In this document: piece after piece, positions 37,243 through 44,937 of the stretch | How the letters are laid out: every line of letters begins with the position of its first letter | Position numbering within the stretch: the first letter of the stretch is position 1 | NCBI GenBank assembly: GCA_002382665.1 | Contig: DFZA01000006.1 | Location: 124,001 to 188,000, forward strand | Direction: 5' to 3' | Source: Peptococcaceae bacterium UBA4068 | GTDB taxonomy: Bacteria; Bacillota; Dehalobacteriia; UBA4068 | Length of the DNA: 64,000 nucleotides | Notes under the pieces: model-generated | The model's input: only the letters and a program-made list of their open reading frames with translations | The model's database searches: none | What the model was told of the DNA's origin: nothing | Position numbers and translations under genes: made by a program

Positions 37243-37647
37243 TTATTCCAACCTCATCACGCATTCGGCGTGTACCGTATATTCACCGTTTTCAAAGAAT
37301 GCCGCTATAATCGGCGTCAGCACATCCATCTGGCTGCTTACTTCAATAGTAATCGAACCGGACGATGTGGTTAAGGTTACCGTCGGGGAAACAAGCGTCG
37401 GCGCTCTGTCCGCAACTATTTGCGCCGCGATTGCCCGATCGTCATCGGAGTTGCTGTCATTATAGTGAATCGCCGTATATCTGGCAGCTTCTCTCGAGGC
37501 GTTATTTGCCAGTAATTGGTTGCCAAAAATCCAGCCGAAATCAATTATGCCGCAAAGCAGCAGCAAAAGTATCGGCAATACCAAAGCAAACTCTACCAAA
37601 GACTGGCCTTTTTCATTTTTAATAATCGGTTTGATAAATTTAATCAA
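37243..37647 (-). CDS. tadE: TadE-family minor pseudopilin
   Basis: 134 residues: EKGQSLVEFALVLPILLLLLCGIIDFGWIF is the TadE hydrophobic pilin-like segment, and NNASREAARYTAI is the conserved region that follows. It starts with TTG at 37647, placed 8 nt after AAAGGGCGG; no ATG fits. This and the next gene both use TTG, which may keep minor pilins scarce relative to Flp (inference). Confidence 0.92.
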   Translation of the reverse strand: MIKFIKPIIKNEKGQSLVEFALVLPILLLLLCGIIDFGWIFGNQLLANNASREAARYTAIHYNDSNSDDDRAIAAQIVADRAPTLVSPTVTLTTSSGSITIEVSSQMDVLTPIIAAFFENGEYTVHAECVMRLE

Positions 37648-37666
37648 TTATAATACCGCCCTTTAT

Positions 37667-37702
37667 AAAAAACGGGGAAAGACAGGCCCCGTACCAAGGG
37701 CC
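37667..37702 (-). terminator. Leaky attenuator with competing hairpins between flp and tadE
   Basis: On the minus strand, ACGGGG (37692-37687) / CCCCGT (37677-37672) is followed by T5: a terminator. A second helix, GGCCC (37702-37698) / GGGCC (37689-37685), uses overlapping bases, so the two exclude each other. Its place right after the pilin gene fits partial termination giving more Flp than assembly proteins. Confidence 0.65.
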
Positions 37703-37753
37703 GGAGCCTGCCTTCGTGTAAATAAGCTAGTCCATATTAAAACATACGAATCT

Positions 37754-37921
37754 TTAGGTGGTAAGCTGACTGTTGATACTTTCAAATGAATCATTTATTT
37801 TGCCGCCTAATATAGCCACCGCACCTATAACAACTACAGCAATTAAAGCAATAATCAAACCATACTCTACCATGCCTTGTCCGCTTTCCTCGTTCTTCAA
37901 CCAACTAAACATTTCTTTCAT
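37754..37921 (-). CDS. flp: Flp-family type IVb major pilin
   Basis: 55 residues, easy to miss because of its size. The N-terminal MKEMFSWLKNEESG is a short leader; cleavage after Gly14 leaves QGMVEYGLIIALIAVVVIGA, with Glu at +5 and Tyr at +6, the Flp signature G/xxxxEY, then a single hydrophobic helix and a short tail ending SQLTT. ATG 37921 is preceded by GGAAGGAG. It is the structural subunit of the Tad pilus, processed by the TadV peptidase encoded upstream. Confidence 0.95.
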   Translation of the reverse strand: MKEMFSWLKNEESGQGMVEYGLIIALIAVVVIGAVAILGGKINDSFESINSQLTT

Positions 37922-38011
37922 TATCTTTCGACTCCTTCCATATAATTATTATATCTACCAGTATTAACCACCATATAAAAAATAATGGCAACATACCGAC
38001 TGGTAACCTAA

Positions 38012-38695
38012 TTAAGAGATTACATTAAATATATCTATTGGATTAAACGTAAATATCTGGCAAACCAAAACGAAAACCATCCCGGCCATCATAAAGGGCG
38101 CGAAGGGAAAGGCGCTTTTCAAAGTCAGCTTTTTCGTCAGCAGGCCGCCAAGACAGTAAACGATCAGTACCGCCGCCATAATTATCATCGCCGTCAGTAT
38201 TTGCGGATAGCCTAATGCCAGCCCCATTGCTCCGGCCAGTTTGACGTCTCCGGCGCCAACCCCGCCAAACCCGACCATACCGGCAACGGCTGTAAACACC
38301 GCCATCATCAATACTCCGCAAACCAACGCGTACAGCAATCCCCGCCAGCCATTGGTCGATACCTGAAATATCACCCCGGCAATCAGCATTGCCAGCACCA
38401 GATAATTGGGAATAATGCGAATCAACAGATCGATAGCGGTAATTATGATAGCGATCGAGATCAAAACCGCAGCCAGCAGGGCGATAATCATGTTACCCAT
38501 CAACAGTCCCGACAAAAACCAGGCGGCGGCGTTAATCAAACAAAATACCAGCTTAAAACTAAGCGAATTTATGTAATCGGGTACAACATATTCGGCTTTT
38601 TTTTTACTTAAAATAAAATATTTTATGATCTTCGGGATCAGAAACCCTAAAACCGCACCGATAATTCCGAGGATTATCGCGCCGGCAATATTCAT
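38012..38695 (-). CDS. tadV: Prepilin peptidase TadV/CpaA (A24 family)
   Basis: 227 residues, multi-pass membrane aspartic peptidase. The two catalytic Asp are in ITAIDLLIRIIPN and in GGVGAGDVKLAGAMG (the GxGD motif). There is no N-terminal Cys-rich methylase domain, as expected for TadV. It cleaves the Flp and TadE leader peptides. It is the first gene of the operon, 40 nt after the riboswitch terminator. Confidence 0.95.
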   Translation of the reverse strand: MNIAGAIILGIIGAVLGFLIPKIIKYFILSKKKAEYVVPDYINSLSFKLVFCLINAAAWFLSGLLMGNMIIALLAAVLISIAIIITAIDLLIRIIPNYLVLAMLIAGVIFQVSTNGWRGLLYALVCGVLMMAVFTAVAGMVGFGGVGAGDVKLAGAMGLALGYPQILTAMIIMAAVLIVYCLGGLLTKKLTLKSAFPFAPFMMAGMVFVLVCQIFTFNPIDIFNVIS

Positions 38696-38733
38696 AAAAT
38701 CACACTTTCAACAAACATTAACAAAATTTCCAT

Positions 38734-38764
38734 AAAAAAACTCTATTTGGTTGCGCGAATAGAG
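38734..38764 (-). terminator. Expression-platform terminator of the c-di-GMP riboswitch
   Basis: CTCTATT / AATAGAG (38764-38758 / 38747-38741 on the minus strand) followed by T7. The loop carries GCAACCA (38754-38748), an exact complement of TGGTTGC (38810-38804) in the aptamer 3' strand. Pairing these would preclude the terminator, so aptamer folding and termination appear linked. Confidence 0.8.
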
Positions 38765-38799
38765 CATTAATAGTATTATCAAAAATAACACTAGAATCA

Positions 38800-38895
38800 T
38801 TCGGCAACCAGGCTGTCATAATCTTAATAATTCAATAAGACCTTAGACCCTATGGCTTTGTGTCCTTACCTTTCGGTAAGTTTACTATTATCGTT
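38800..38895 (-). promoter_or_regulatory. Cyclic-di-GMP-I (GEMM-I) riboswitch aptamer
   Basis: On the minus strand: GTAAACTTACC-GAAA-GGTAAG (tetraloop hairpin 38881-38866), then GGACACAAAGCC (38865-38854), the GEMM core, AGGGTCTAAGG, a variable second hairpin (TCTTA/TAAGA), and the closing strand GACAGCCTGGTTGCCGA (38817-38801). This order and spacing match the c-di-GMP-I class (compare the Vibrio Vc2 core GGACGCAAAGCC and GGTTACCGA). It lies between a promoter and tadV and so gates the whole Tad operon. Confidence 0.9.
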
Positions 38896-38921
38896 TATTA
38901 TTTTTATTGAGACTTGTCTAT

Positions 38922-38950
38922 ATGTTACAATATTTGGTAATATCTGTCAA
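38922..38950 (-). promoter_or_regulatory. Promoter of the Tad operon
   Basis: On the minus strand: TTGACA (38950-38945), 17-bp spacer, TAACAT (38927-38922). The start would be near 38915, about 20 nt before the riboswitch. Confidence 0.7.
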
Positions 38951-39006
38951 TAGTTTATTTTAAAATAATTTCTTCAACAAAACGCGACTGTTAACGCCAT
39001 ATTTAA

Positions 39007-39047
39007 GGCCGGAGTCAAAAATGTTTTTAAACTCCGGCCACTTTTTT
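39007..39047 (-). terminator. Hairpin downstream of the GerMN lipoprotein gene
   Basis: GGCCGGAGT / ACTCCGGCC, 9-bp stem with a 15-nt AT loop. It serves the minus-strand gene ending at 39071, but its best T tract (T6) is on the plus side, so it also blocks antisense transcription out of the Tad promoter region. Confidence 0.6.
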
Positions 39048-39070
39048 AGTAGGAAATTGTTGCAAAAACT

Positions 39071-40123
39071 CTATTTTTGATAAGCTGAAATATCCTGCCA
39101 ATCCGCTGTCATATATTCGCCTTCTTTGAAATACATATGCCCGGATTCGTAAGCTTTACCTTCTATAGTGATAGCAACTTTATTGGTTTGGAAATAGTTA
39201 CCGAAGGTATCCGCTACGCTGTCCAGAATCATAACTTCCAAAGACGACCCGGCGTTCATATCGCTGATAAATTCTTTAGAAAAGTCCACGGTAACAACAG
39301 ACGTATCCGCATCATACTTTATGCTATTTATGGTAGTATTCTGCGACATCAAAGATTTAAGCCCGCTATTTTCGGGGACTTTCCGCAGCTGATCCGTGAA
39401 AGCATCACTAATATCGTCATTTGTTTTAAGCTGGATCTGCTTTTCCACATAGACTAGCCTATCGTTATTGAAGTCCGGATAGTAAAATTTGACTGTCTGT
39501 TTAAACGGAACATTTTCTTCGACTGACGCCAGTTCGCTCGATATCGTTGCCGAAGTATCTTCATTGGAAACAAACTCGCTTTTGATCAGGCCAACTCCCG
39601 GCGCATAATATTGTTTTATCGTTGAGTCTTTTCCAACCGTTGTCACTTCCAACGCCTTTAGGTTACCGTAAGGCACTTCCACCGTGGCGTCGACCGCGGT
39701 AATGCTTCTGGTCGAACCGTCCGCCAGTGTCCAGGACGTTCCCACTGCTATAGGCTCTTTTATCAATATCTCCGCTGTTCCGCGAGTAGCAGTATAATCA
39801 TAACGGTAATATTCTTCGCCTTCGTTATAAACTCTTTTTAAGGCGCCGTCCTCGATAGCATATACGGATACGGATTCCGTGCCTGGATTAATAGTCCTGA
39901 GTTGCATTACGCCGTCATGAATATAATCTACATAAGTTTCATATTCAGCGTATTCATTACCGACCCCATTATATTTATAGTGAACGTTTTCCACAAAGGG
40001 AAAATAATCTTCAATAGAACTTACCGTTTGCTTGGTATTTTCATTATCCGTCGTCCCCTGATTATTACATGCGACCAAAAACAACATCATGACCGACAGT
40101 AGCACTATAATGGCTTTTTTCAT
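39071..40123 (-). CDS. GerMN-domain lipoprotein
   Basis: 350 residues. A lipoprotein signal with lipobox LVAC (Cys19) is followed by a beta-rich domain (30-200) and a C-terminal GerMN domain (about 225-330: VKFYYPDFNNDRLVYVEKQI, LKSLMSQNTTINSIKYDADTSVVTVDFSKEF, DSVADTFGNYFQTNKVAITIEG). GerMN domains occur in the GerM germination/sporulation lipoprotein and in related cell-envelope proteins; the exact role is unknown. It is preceded by AGGAGGGATATT. It is monocistronic. Confidence 0.88.
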   Translation of the reverse strand: MKKAIIVLLSVMMLFLVACNNQGTTDNENTKQTVSSIEDYFPFVENVHYKYNGVGNEYAEYETYVDYIHDGVMQLRTINPGTESVSVYAIEDGALKRVYNEGEEYYRYDYTATRGTAEILIKEPIAVGTSWTLADGSTRSITAVDATVEVPYGNLKALEVTTVGKDSTIKQYYAPGVGLIKSEFVSNEDTSATISSELASVEENVPFKQTVKFYYPDFNNDRLVYVEKQIQLKTNDDISDAFTDQLRKVPENSGLKSLMSQNTTINSIKYDADTSVVTVDFSKEFISDMNAGSSLEVMILDSVADTFGNYFQTNKVAITIEGKAYESGHMYFKEGEYMTADWQDISAYQK

Positions 40124-40320
40124 AATATCCCTCCTAATTAAACCTATTGTGCACTTTAACCGCTACTAATATGTAGAATTCTCTATTGCTGCAATTAATC
40201 TCCCTTTCTTCTAATTACTAATTCAGTAATTATCTTGCTGTATAAAAATAGATTCAGTTTACATAATTAATGTTCCATGATATACAAAAATTATTATTTG
40301 AATCTTAAAGACTATAAATA

Positions 40321-40349
40321 TTGACATAATATTAAAAAGGTGTTATTAT
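40321..40349 (+). promoter_or_regulatory. Promoter of the rib operon
   Basis: Perfect TTGACA (40321-40326), 17-bp spacer, TATTAT (40344-40349). Confidence 0.7.
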
Positions 40350-40365
40350 AATAGCCAATTAAATA

Positions 40366-40477
40366 GTATCTTCAGGGCAGGGTTAAATTCCTTACCGGTG
40401 GTGACAGCCCACGAGCCGCAAGGCATGATTCGGTGCGATTCCGAAGCCGACAGTTAAAGTCTGGATGGAAGAAGATA
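40366..40477 (+). promoter_or_regulatory. FMN riboswitch (RFN element)
   Basis: Contains all conserved blocks in order: TATCTTCAGGGCAGGG, TTCCTTACCGGTGGT, GCCCACGAGCC, CGGTGCGATTCCGAAGCCGACAGT, AAAGTCTGGATGGAAGAAGATA. It binds FMN and lowers expression of the rib genes downstream through the terminator that follows. Confidence 0.97.
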
Positions 40478-40506
40478 AACTAATAAACAATGTGTTTGTT
40501 TTGGTT

Positions 40507-40539
40507 GCTCTGGTATTTTATTCCAGAGCTTTATTTTTT
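40507..40539 (+). terminator. Riboswitch expression-platform terminator
   Basis: GCTCTGG / CCAGAGC, 7-bp stem, then TTTATTTTTT. Confidence 0.88.
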
Positions 40540-40571
40540 CCCCCTAACAGTAAGACTGTTTGCATATTTCC

Positions 40572-40608
40572 TACGCCTTGAGTAAAGATTGATAAGGCGT
40601 ATTTTTTA
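40572..40608 (+). terminator. Second terminator-like hairpin in the rib leader
   Basis: TACGCCTT (40572-40579) / AAGGCGTA (40594-40601) followed by TTTTTT, ending 6 bp before the ribD ribosome binding site AGGAGGA. It follows the riboswitch terminator by 33 nt. Confidence 0.6.
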
Positions 40609-40627
40609 TTGATAGGAGGAATCTGCA

Positions 40628-41722
40628 GTGTCTGACCAAGAGTATATGCAACTAGCGCTCGAAGAAGCAATCAAAGGCTGCGGCTGGGTAAACCCCAATC
40701 CGATGGTCGGCGCTGTTATCGTCAAAGACGGTAATATTATCGGCAAAGGTTATCATCAAAAATACGGCGAACTGCACGCGGAAAGAAACGCGCTGGCTGC
40801 CTGCAGCGTTGACCCCAAAGGCGCTACTATCTATGTGACGCTCGAACCCTGTTGCCACTGGGGCAAAACCCCTCCCTGTACCGATGCGATTATAGCGAGC
40901 GGCATTGCCAAAGTTGTGTTCGGCACCAAAGATCCTCATTCACTGGTCGCCGGTAAAGGCATAAAAATACTCAAGCAACACGGTATTGAAGTAACCGCCG
41001 GCGTACTCGAAGATAAATGCCAGCAGCTAAACGAAGTATTTTTCCATTATATCCGCCATAAAACACCGTTTGTGGTAATCAAATATGCTATGACCATCGA
41101 CGGCAAAACAGCGACAGTAACAGGCAAATCACAATGGATAACCGGAGAGGCGGCACGCCGACATGTCCATGGTTTGCGCCACCGTTATTCGGCAATCATG
41201 GTCGGAGTAGGTACGGTAATCGCCGATGATCCGATGCTTAATTGCCGTCTGCCTAACTCTAAAAACCCGGTGAGAATCATTTGCGATACCAATTTGCGCA
41301 TACCACTCAATGCCAAGGTTGTGCAAACAGCCAACGAAATTACTACTTTTATAGCAACTTCAGCAAATGATTCAGAGAAAATCACAGCTTTAAAAGAAAA
41401 AAATATCAATATTATCTCTGTACCCGCTAAAAATGGGCATATTAATTTACAGCAGTTAATGACAATTTTGGGTGAAAAATCAATAGATAGTATCATACTC
41501 GAAGGCGGCGCCACGCTTCATGCCGCTGCTTTGGAAAGCGGTATAGTCAGTAAAGTCATGGCGTATATTGCCCCAAAAATATTCGGCGGTGAAAAAGCCA
41601 AATCAGCGGTTGGCGGCAAGGGTATTGACGACCCCGGTCAGGCTTACCAACTTAGCAACGGTAAAATTACGCAATTTGATCAGGACATATTGCTCGAATA
41701 CACGTTGAAACGAGGTGAGTAA
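40628..41722 (+). CDS. ribD: Bifunctional riboflavin deaminase-reductase RibD
   Basis: 364 residues. The N-terminal pyrimidine deaminase (1-145) carries the zinc motif HAERNAL and PCCHWGKTPPC; the C-terminal reductase (150-364) has YAMTIDGKTA and SIILEGGATLHAA. It carries out two steps from GTP-derived pyrimidine to ribitylaminopyrimidine phosphate. It starts with GTG 40628, seven nt after AGGAGGA. Confidence 0.97.
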   Translation: MSDQEYMQLALEEAIKGCGWVNPNPMVGAVIVKDGNIIGKGYHQKYGELHAERNALAACSVDPKGATIYVTLEPCCHWGKTPPCTDAIIASGIAKVVFGTKDPHSLVAGKGIKILKQHGIEVTAGVLEDKCQQLNEVFFHYIRHKTPFVVIKYAMTIDGKTATVTGKSQWITGEAARRHVHGLRHRYSAIMVGVGTVIADDPMLNCRLPNSKNPVRIICDTNLRIPLNAKVVQTANEITTFIATSANDSEKITALKEKNINIISVPAKNGHINLQQLMTILGEKSIDSIILEGGATLHAAALESGIVSKVMAYIAPKIFGGEKAKSAVGGKGIDDPGQAYQLSNGKITQFDQDILLEYTLKRGE

Positions 41723-41723
41723 A

Positions 41724-42374
41724 GTGTTTACAGGTATCATTGAGGAACTCGGCATGATCGCCACTATCACCAAAAAAGCCAAATCAGCGCAATTAAAAAT
41801 CAGCGCGTCGCTGATATTTGACGATCTGAAAATCGGCGACAGCGTTGCCGTCAACGGCGTATGTTTGACCGTAACAGAAATCAGCGGCCGGCAGTATGCC
41901 GCCGATGTAATGTATGAAACGCTCTCCCGCAGCAATCTCGGTGACCTACACAGCGGCAGCAAAGTAAATCTCGAACGCGCCATGCCGGCTTATGGCCGTT
42001 TTGGCGGACATATCGTTTCCGGTCATATCGACGGTACCGGGCGAATCACCGCCATGGAACGCGAGGACAATGCCGTATGGCTAACAGTTTCAACCGTGCC
42101 GACGATTTTAAAATACATTGTTGAAAAAGGTTCTATAGCCATTGATGGCATTAGTCTGACCGTCGCTAGAGTTTCGGCAGATAATTTTGCGGTTTCTATT
42201 ATACCGCACACCGCCACAGCTACCACACTGCTGGACAAAAGAACCGGCGATACTGTCAATCTGGAAAACGACATCGTCGGCAAATATATCGAAAGGTTCA
42301 GCCGCCTCTCCGACAATCAACAAAAAACACCCAGTAATATCACGGCAGAATTTCTTGCTCAATCAGGATTTTAA
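41724..42374 (+). CDS. ribE: Riboflavin synthase alpha chain
   Basis: 216 residues, two lumazine-binding repeats (1-96 and 97-190), each with the VNGVCLTV or [11 protein letters not shown] strand. It dismutates two dimethyl-ribityllumazines to riboflavin. The start is GTG 41724, so the protein begins FTGIIEELG after the initiator as in homologues; GAGGTGAG (41712-41719) is its ribosome binding site, and an in-frame GTG at 41715 lies inside it. Confidence 0.95.
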   Translation: MFTGIIEELGMIATITKKAKSAQLKISASLIFDDLKIGDSVAVNGVCLTVTEISGRQYAADVMYETLSRSNLGDLHSGSKVNLERAMPAYGRFGGHIVSGHIDGTGRITAMEREDNAVWLTVSTVPTILKYIVEKGSIAIDGISLTVARVSADNFAVSIIPHTATATTLLDKRTGDTVNLENDIVGKYIERFSRLSDNQQKTPSNITAEFLAQSGF

Positions 42375-42397
42375 TAAACTTAGGAGTGAAAATACAA

Positions 42398-43603
42398 ATG
42401 TTCAAATTCAACACCATTGAAGAAGCAATCGAGGAATTAAAAAACGGTAAAATCATACTCGTCACCGATGACGAGGACAGAGAAAACGAAGGAGATTTTA
42501 TCTGTGCGGCGCAACACGCCACTTGCGCCAATGTCAATTTTATGGCGACTCACGGCAAAGGGCTGATTTGCATGCCCATGGGAGAGGCAATCGTACGCAA
42601 GCTGCGCATCCCGCAGATGGTTACTCAAAATACCGACAGCCATGAAACAGCCTTCACTGTATCAATCGACCATGTCGATACAACCACAGGTATTTCAGCC
42701 GCGGAACGCTCATACACCGCGCTCAAATGCGTTGAGGACGACGCCAAGCCGGAGGATTTCCGCCGCCCCGGCCATATGTTCCCCTTGCTGGCCAAGAAGA
42801 ATGGCGTTCTGGAACGCAACGGCCATACCGAAGCAACCGTCGATTTAGTTCGTCTGGCAGGACTTAAGGAAAGCGGTCTTTGCTGCGAGATCATGAAAGA
42901 CGACGGTACGATGATGAGAACACCTGAGCTGATGGAACTGGCGCAGAAATATAATTTAAAAATCACCACCATCAAAGCGCTGCAGGATTACCGCAAAAAG
43001 CATGATAAATTGGTGCAGCGGGTTGCCGTGACCCAATTACCTACCAAGTACGGTAATTTTATGGCTTACGGCTATGTGAATATACTAAACGGCGAGCATC
43101 ACGTGGCATTGGTTAAAGGTGAGATCGGAGACGGACAAAACGTCCTGACCAGAGTCCACTCCGAATGTCTGACCGGAGACGCTTTTTGTTCCTCCCGCTG
43201 CGATTGCGGCGATCAGTTAAGAACCGCTATGAGCATGATAGAACAGGAAGGCCGCGGTATTTTGCTCTATATGCGGCAAGAAGGACGCGGCATCGGTTTG
43301 ATCAACAAGCTCAGAGCCTACGAACTACAGGACACCGGCCTTGACACAGTGCAGGCCAATATTGCTCTCGGTTTTGCCGAAGATTTGCGCGAATACTATA
43401 TAGGCGCGCAGATACTGCGCGATTTGGGAGTCAAAACACTGCGGCTGCTGACCAACAACCCCCAAAAAGTATATGGACTGACTGGTTTCGGGATGGAAAT
43501 AATCGAACGGCTGCCTATTCAGATCGAAGCAACAAAAGAAGACGAGTTTTATCTGCTAACCAAAAAAAATAAAATGGGTCATATTTTAGATATAAATAAT
43601 TAA
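42398..43603 (+). CDS. ribBA: Bifunctional RibBA (DHBP synthase / GTP cyclohydrolase II)
   Basis: 401 residues from ATG 42398. The N-terminal DHBP synthase (1-200: [29 protein letters not shown]) makes the four-carbon unit. The C-terminal GTP cyclohydrolase II (205-401: [21 protein letters not shown] zinc site, [10 protein letters not shown]) opens GTP. Both branches of the pathway are thus fed by one protein. TAGGAGTG precedes the start; an upstream GTG (42386) overlaps that site. Confidence 0.97.
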   Translation: MFKFNTIEEAIEELKNGKIILVTDDEDRENEGDFICAAQHATCANVNFMATHGKGLICMPMGEAIVRKLRIPQMVTQNTDSHETAFTVSIDHVDTTTGISAAERSYTALKCVEDDAKPEDFRRPGHMFPLLAKKNGVLERNGHTEATVDLVRLAGLKESGLCCEIMKDDGTMMRTPELMELAQKYNLKITTIKALQDYRKKHDKLVQRVAVTQLPTKYGNFMAYGYVNILNGEHHVALVKGEIGDGQNVLTRVHSECLTGDAFCSSRCDCGDQLRTAMSMIEQEGRGILLYMRQEGRGIGLINKLRAYELQDTGLDTVQANIALGFAEDLREYYIGAQILRDLGVKTLRLLTNNPQKVYGLTGFGMEIIERLPIQIEATKEDEFYLLTKKNKMGHILDINN

Positions 43604-43624
43604 TAGTGAAGGAGAAATAAAATT

Positions 43625-44092
43625 ATGAAAGTGTATCAAGGAAATCTGGTCTCGAAAAATATTAAAATAGGCATCATCGCTACAAGGTTCAACGAATTTA
43701 TCGTATCAAAACTGCTGGACGGCGCGCTGGACGGTTTAAACCGTCATAATGTATTGGATAACGATATAGAAATCGCCTGGGTACCTGGAGCATTTGAAAT
43801 TTCGCTAATTGCCTCGAAAATGGCCAAAAGCGGTAAGTACGACGCTATTATTTGCCTTGGCACCGTCATCCGCGGGCAAACCTCCCATTACGAATATGTC
43901 TGCAACGAAGTAACCAAAGGCATTGCTCAGGTTTCTCTCAAATATGATCTGCCGGTAATTTTCGGCGTCTTAACAACCGAAAATATCGAACAGGCCATCG
44001 AACGCGCAGGTACCAAAGCCGGTAACAAAGGCTATGATTGCGCCATCAGCGCCATTGAAATGGTCAACTTAAGCAAAGAGATCGGTCAATAA
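43625..44092 (+). CDS. ribH: 6,7-dimethyl-8-ribityllumazine synthase
   Basis: 155 residues, lumazine synthase: [28 protein letters not shown], and the catalytic segment [16 protein letters not shown] with the active-site His, then [16 protein letters not shown]. It condenses DHBP with the ribitylamino pyrimidine. It is preceded by AAGGAG. Confidence 0.97.
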   Translation: MKVYQGNLVSKNIKIGIIATRFNEFIVSKLLDGALDGLNRHNVLDNDIEIAWVPGAFEISLIASKMAKSGKYDAIICLGTVIRGQTSHYEYVCNEVTKGIAQVSLKYDLPVIFGVLTTENIEQAIERAGTKAGNKGYDCAISAIEMVNLSKEIGQ

Positions 44093-44093
44093 T

Positions 44094-44747
44094 ATGACCA
44101 ACTTAATATTTGATTTTGACGGTACGCTGCATAACACCATTAAAATTTATGCGCCTGCTTTCCGTAAAGCATATCTATATCTGGTTGAGCAAAAACTGGC
44201 GTCCTCCCGGCAATGGACGGAGGAGGAAATCAGGCAGTGGATCGGCTATAGCAGCAAGGATATGTGGAATAAATTTATGCCCGGACTTTCCGAACAGCAA
44301 AAAGAAAAGTGCAGCCAAATCATCGGCTGCGAAATGCTGACAGCTTTTGACGCGGGCCAAGCTCAACTTTTCGCGGGTGTACCGCTAATGCTCGCTGATT
44401 TAAAAGATCAAGGATATCGCCTGATCTTTTTAAGCAATTGCAAAATTGCCTACATGCAAGCATGTCAAAAAACATTTTCCCTGCCGACATATTTTGCTGA
44501 TTTCTATTGTACCGAGCAATTTGGCTTTGCACCAAAAGTTGAAATATATAAAGATATTGCCGATAAATACGGAGACAAAAACATAGTTATCGGCGACCGT
44601 TACGCCGATATGGAAGTTGCGATCATCAACCAACTTCCTGCAATTGGTTGCCGCTACGGTTACGGCAATGACCAGGAACTTACATGCGCAACCATAACAA
44701 TAGATACGCCAAAACAAATAATAATAGCTATCAAACAAATTAGCTAA
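44094..44747 (+). CDS. HAD-superfamily phosphatase in the rib operon
   Basis: 217 residues, HAD subfamily IA: motif I LIFDFDGTLHNT (nucleophile Asp7, general acid Asp9), motif II FLSNC, Lys in FGFAPKVEIYKD, motif IV VIGDRYADMEVA. It begins 1 nt after ribH and is clearly cotranscribed. Riboflavin synthesis needs removal of the phosphate from the RibD product, a step done by HAD enzymes in other bacteria; this gene is a candidate for that reaction. That role is inference from context; the sequence itself says only phosphoglycolate-phosphatase-like HAD. Confidence 0.88.
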   Translation: MTNLIFDFDGTLHNTIKIYAPAFRKAYLYLVEQKLASSRQWTEEEIRQWIGYSSKDMWNKFMPGLSEQQKEKCSQIIGCEMLTAFDAGQAQLFAGVPLMLADLKDQGYRLIFLSNCKIAYMQACQKTFSLPTYFADFYCTEQFGFAPKVEIYKDIADKYGDKNIVIGDRYADMEVAIINQLPAIGCRYGYGNDQELTCATITIDTPKQIIIAIKQIS

Positions 44748-44769
44748 TTCTAGAATTTAGAAGTAAAAG

Positions 44770-44816
44770 TCTGCTAACATATTGCAATTAGTTGCTTAAA
44801 TGTTAGCAGATTTATT
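44770..44816 (+). terminator. Terminator of the rib operon
   Basis: TCTGCTAACAT / ATGTTAGCAGA, perfect 11-bp arms, then TTTATTT. Confidence 0.82.
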
Positions 44817-44841
44817 TATATGTTTAAATTTAGTTTGGTTT

Positions 44842-44869
44842 TTGATATTATTAAAAAATTTGCTATAAT
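44842..44869 (+). promoter_or_regulatory. Promoter of the polysaccharide deacetylase gene
   Basis: TTGATA (44842-44847), 16-bp spacer, perfect TATAAT (44864-44869). Confidence 0.65.
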
Positions 44870-44937
44870 AATGATATTATATTATAAGGAAAATCCATTC
44901 TATTTAAAATCAGCCTATTGCAATTACTATTGTTATA

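Noticed and set aside
37773..37967. 64-codon plus-strand ORF
   Set aside because: It is antisense to the Flp pilin gene, which has a clear ribosome binding site and family motif.
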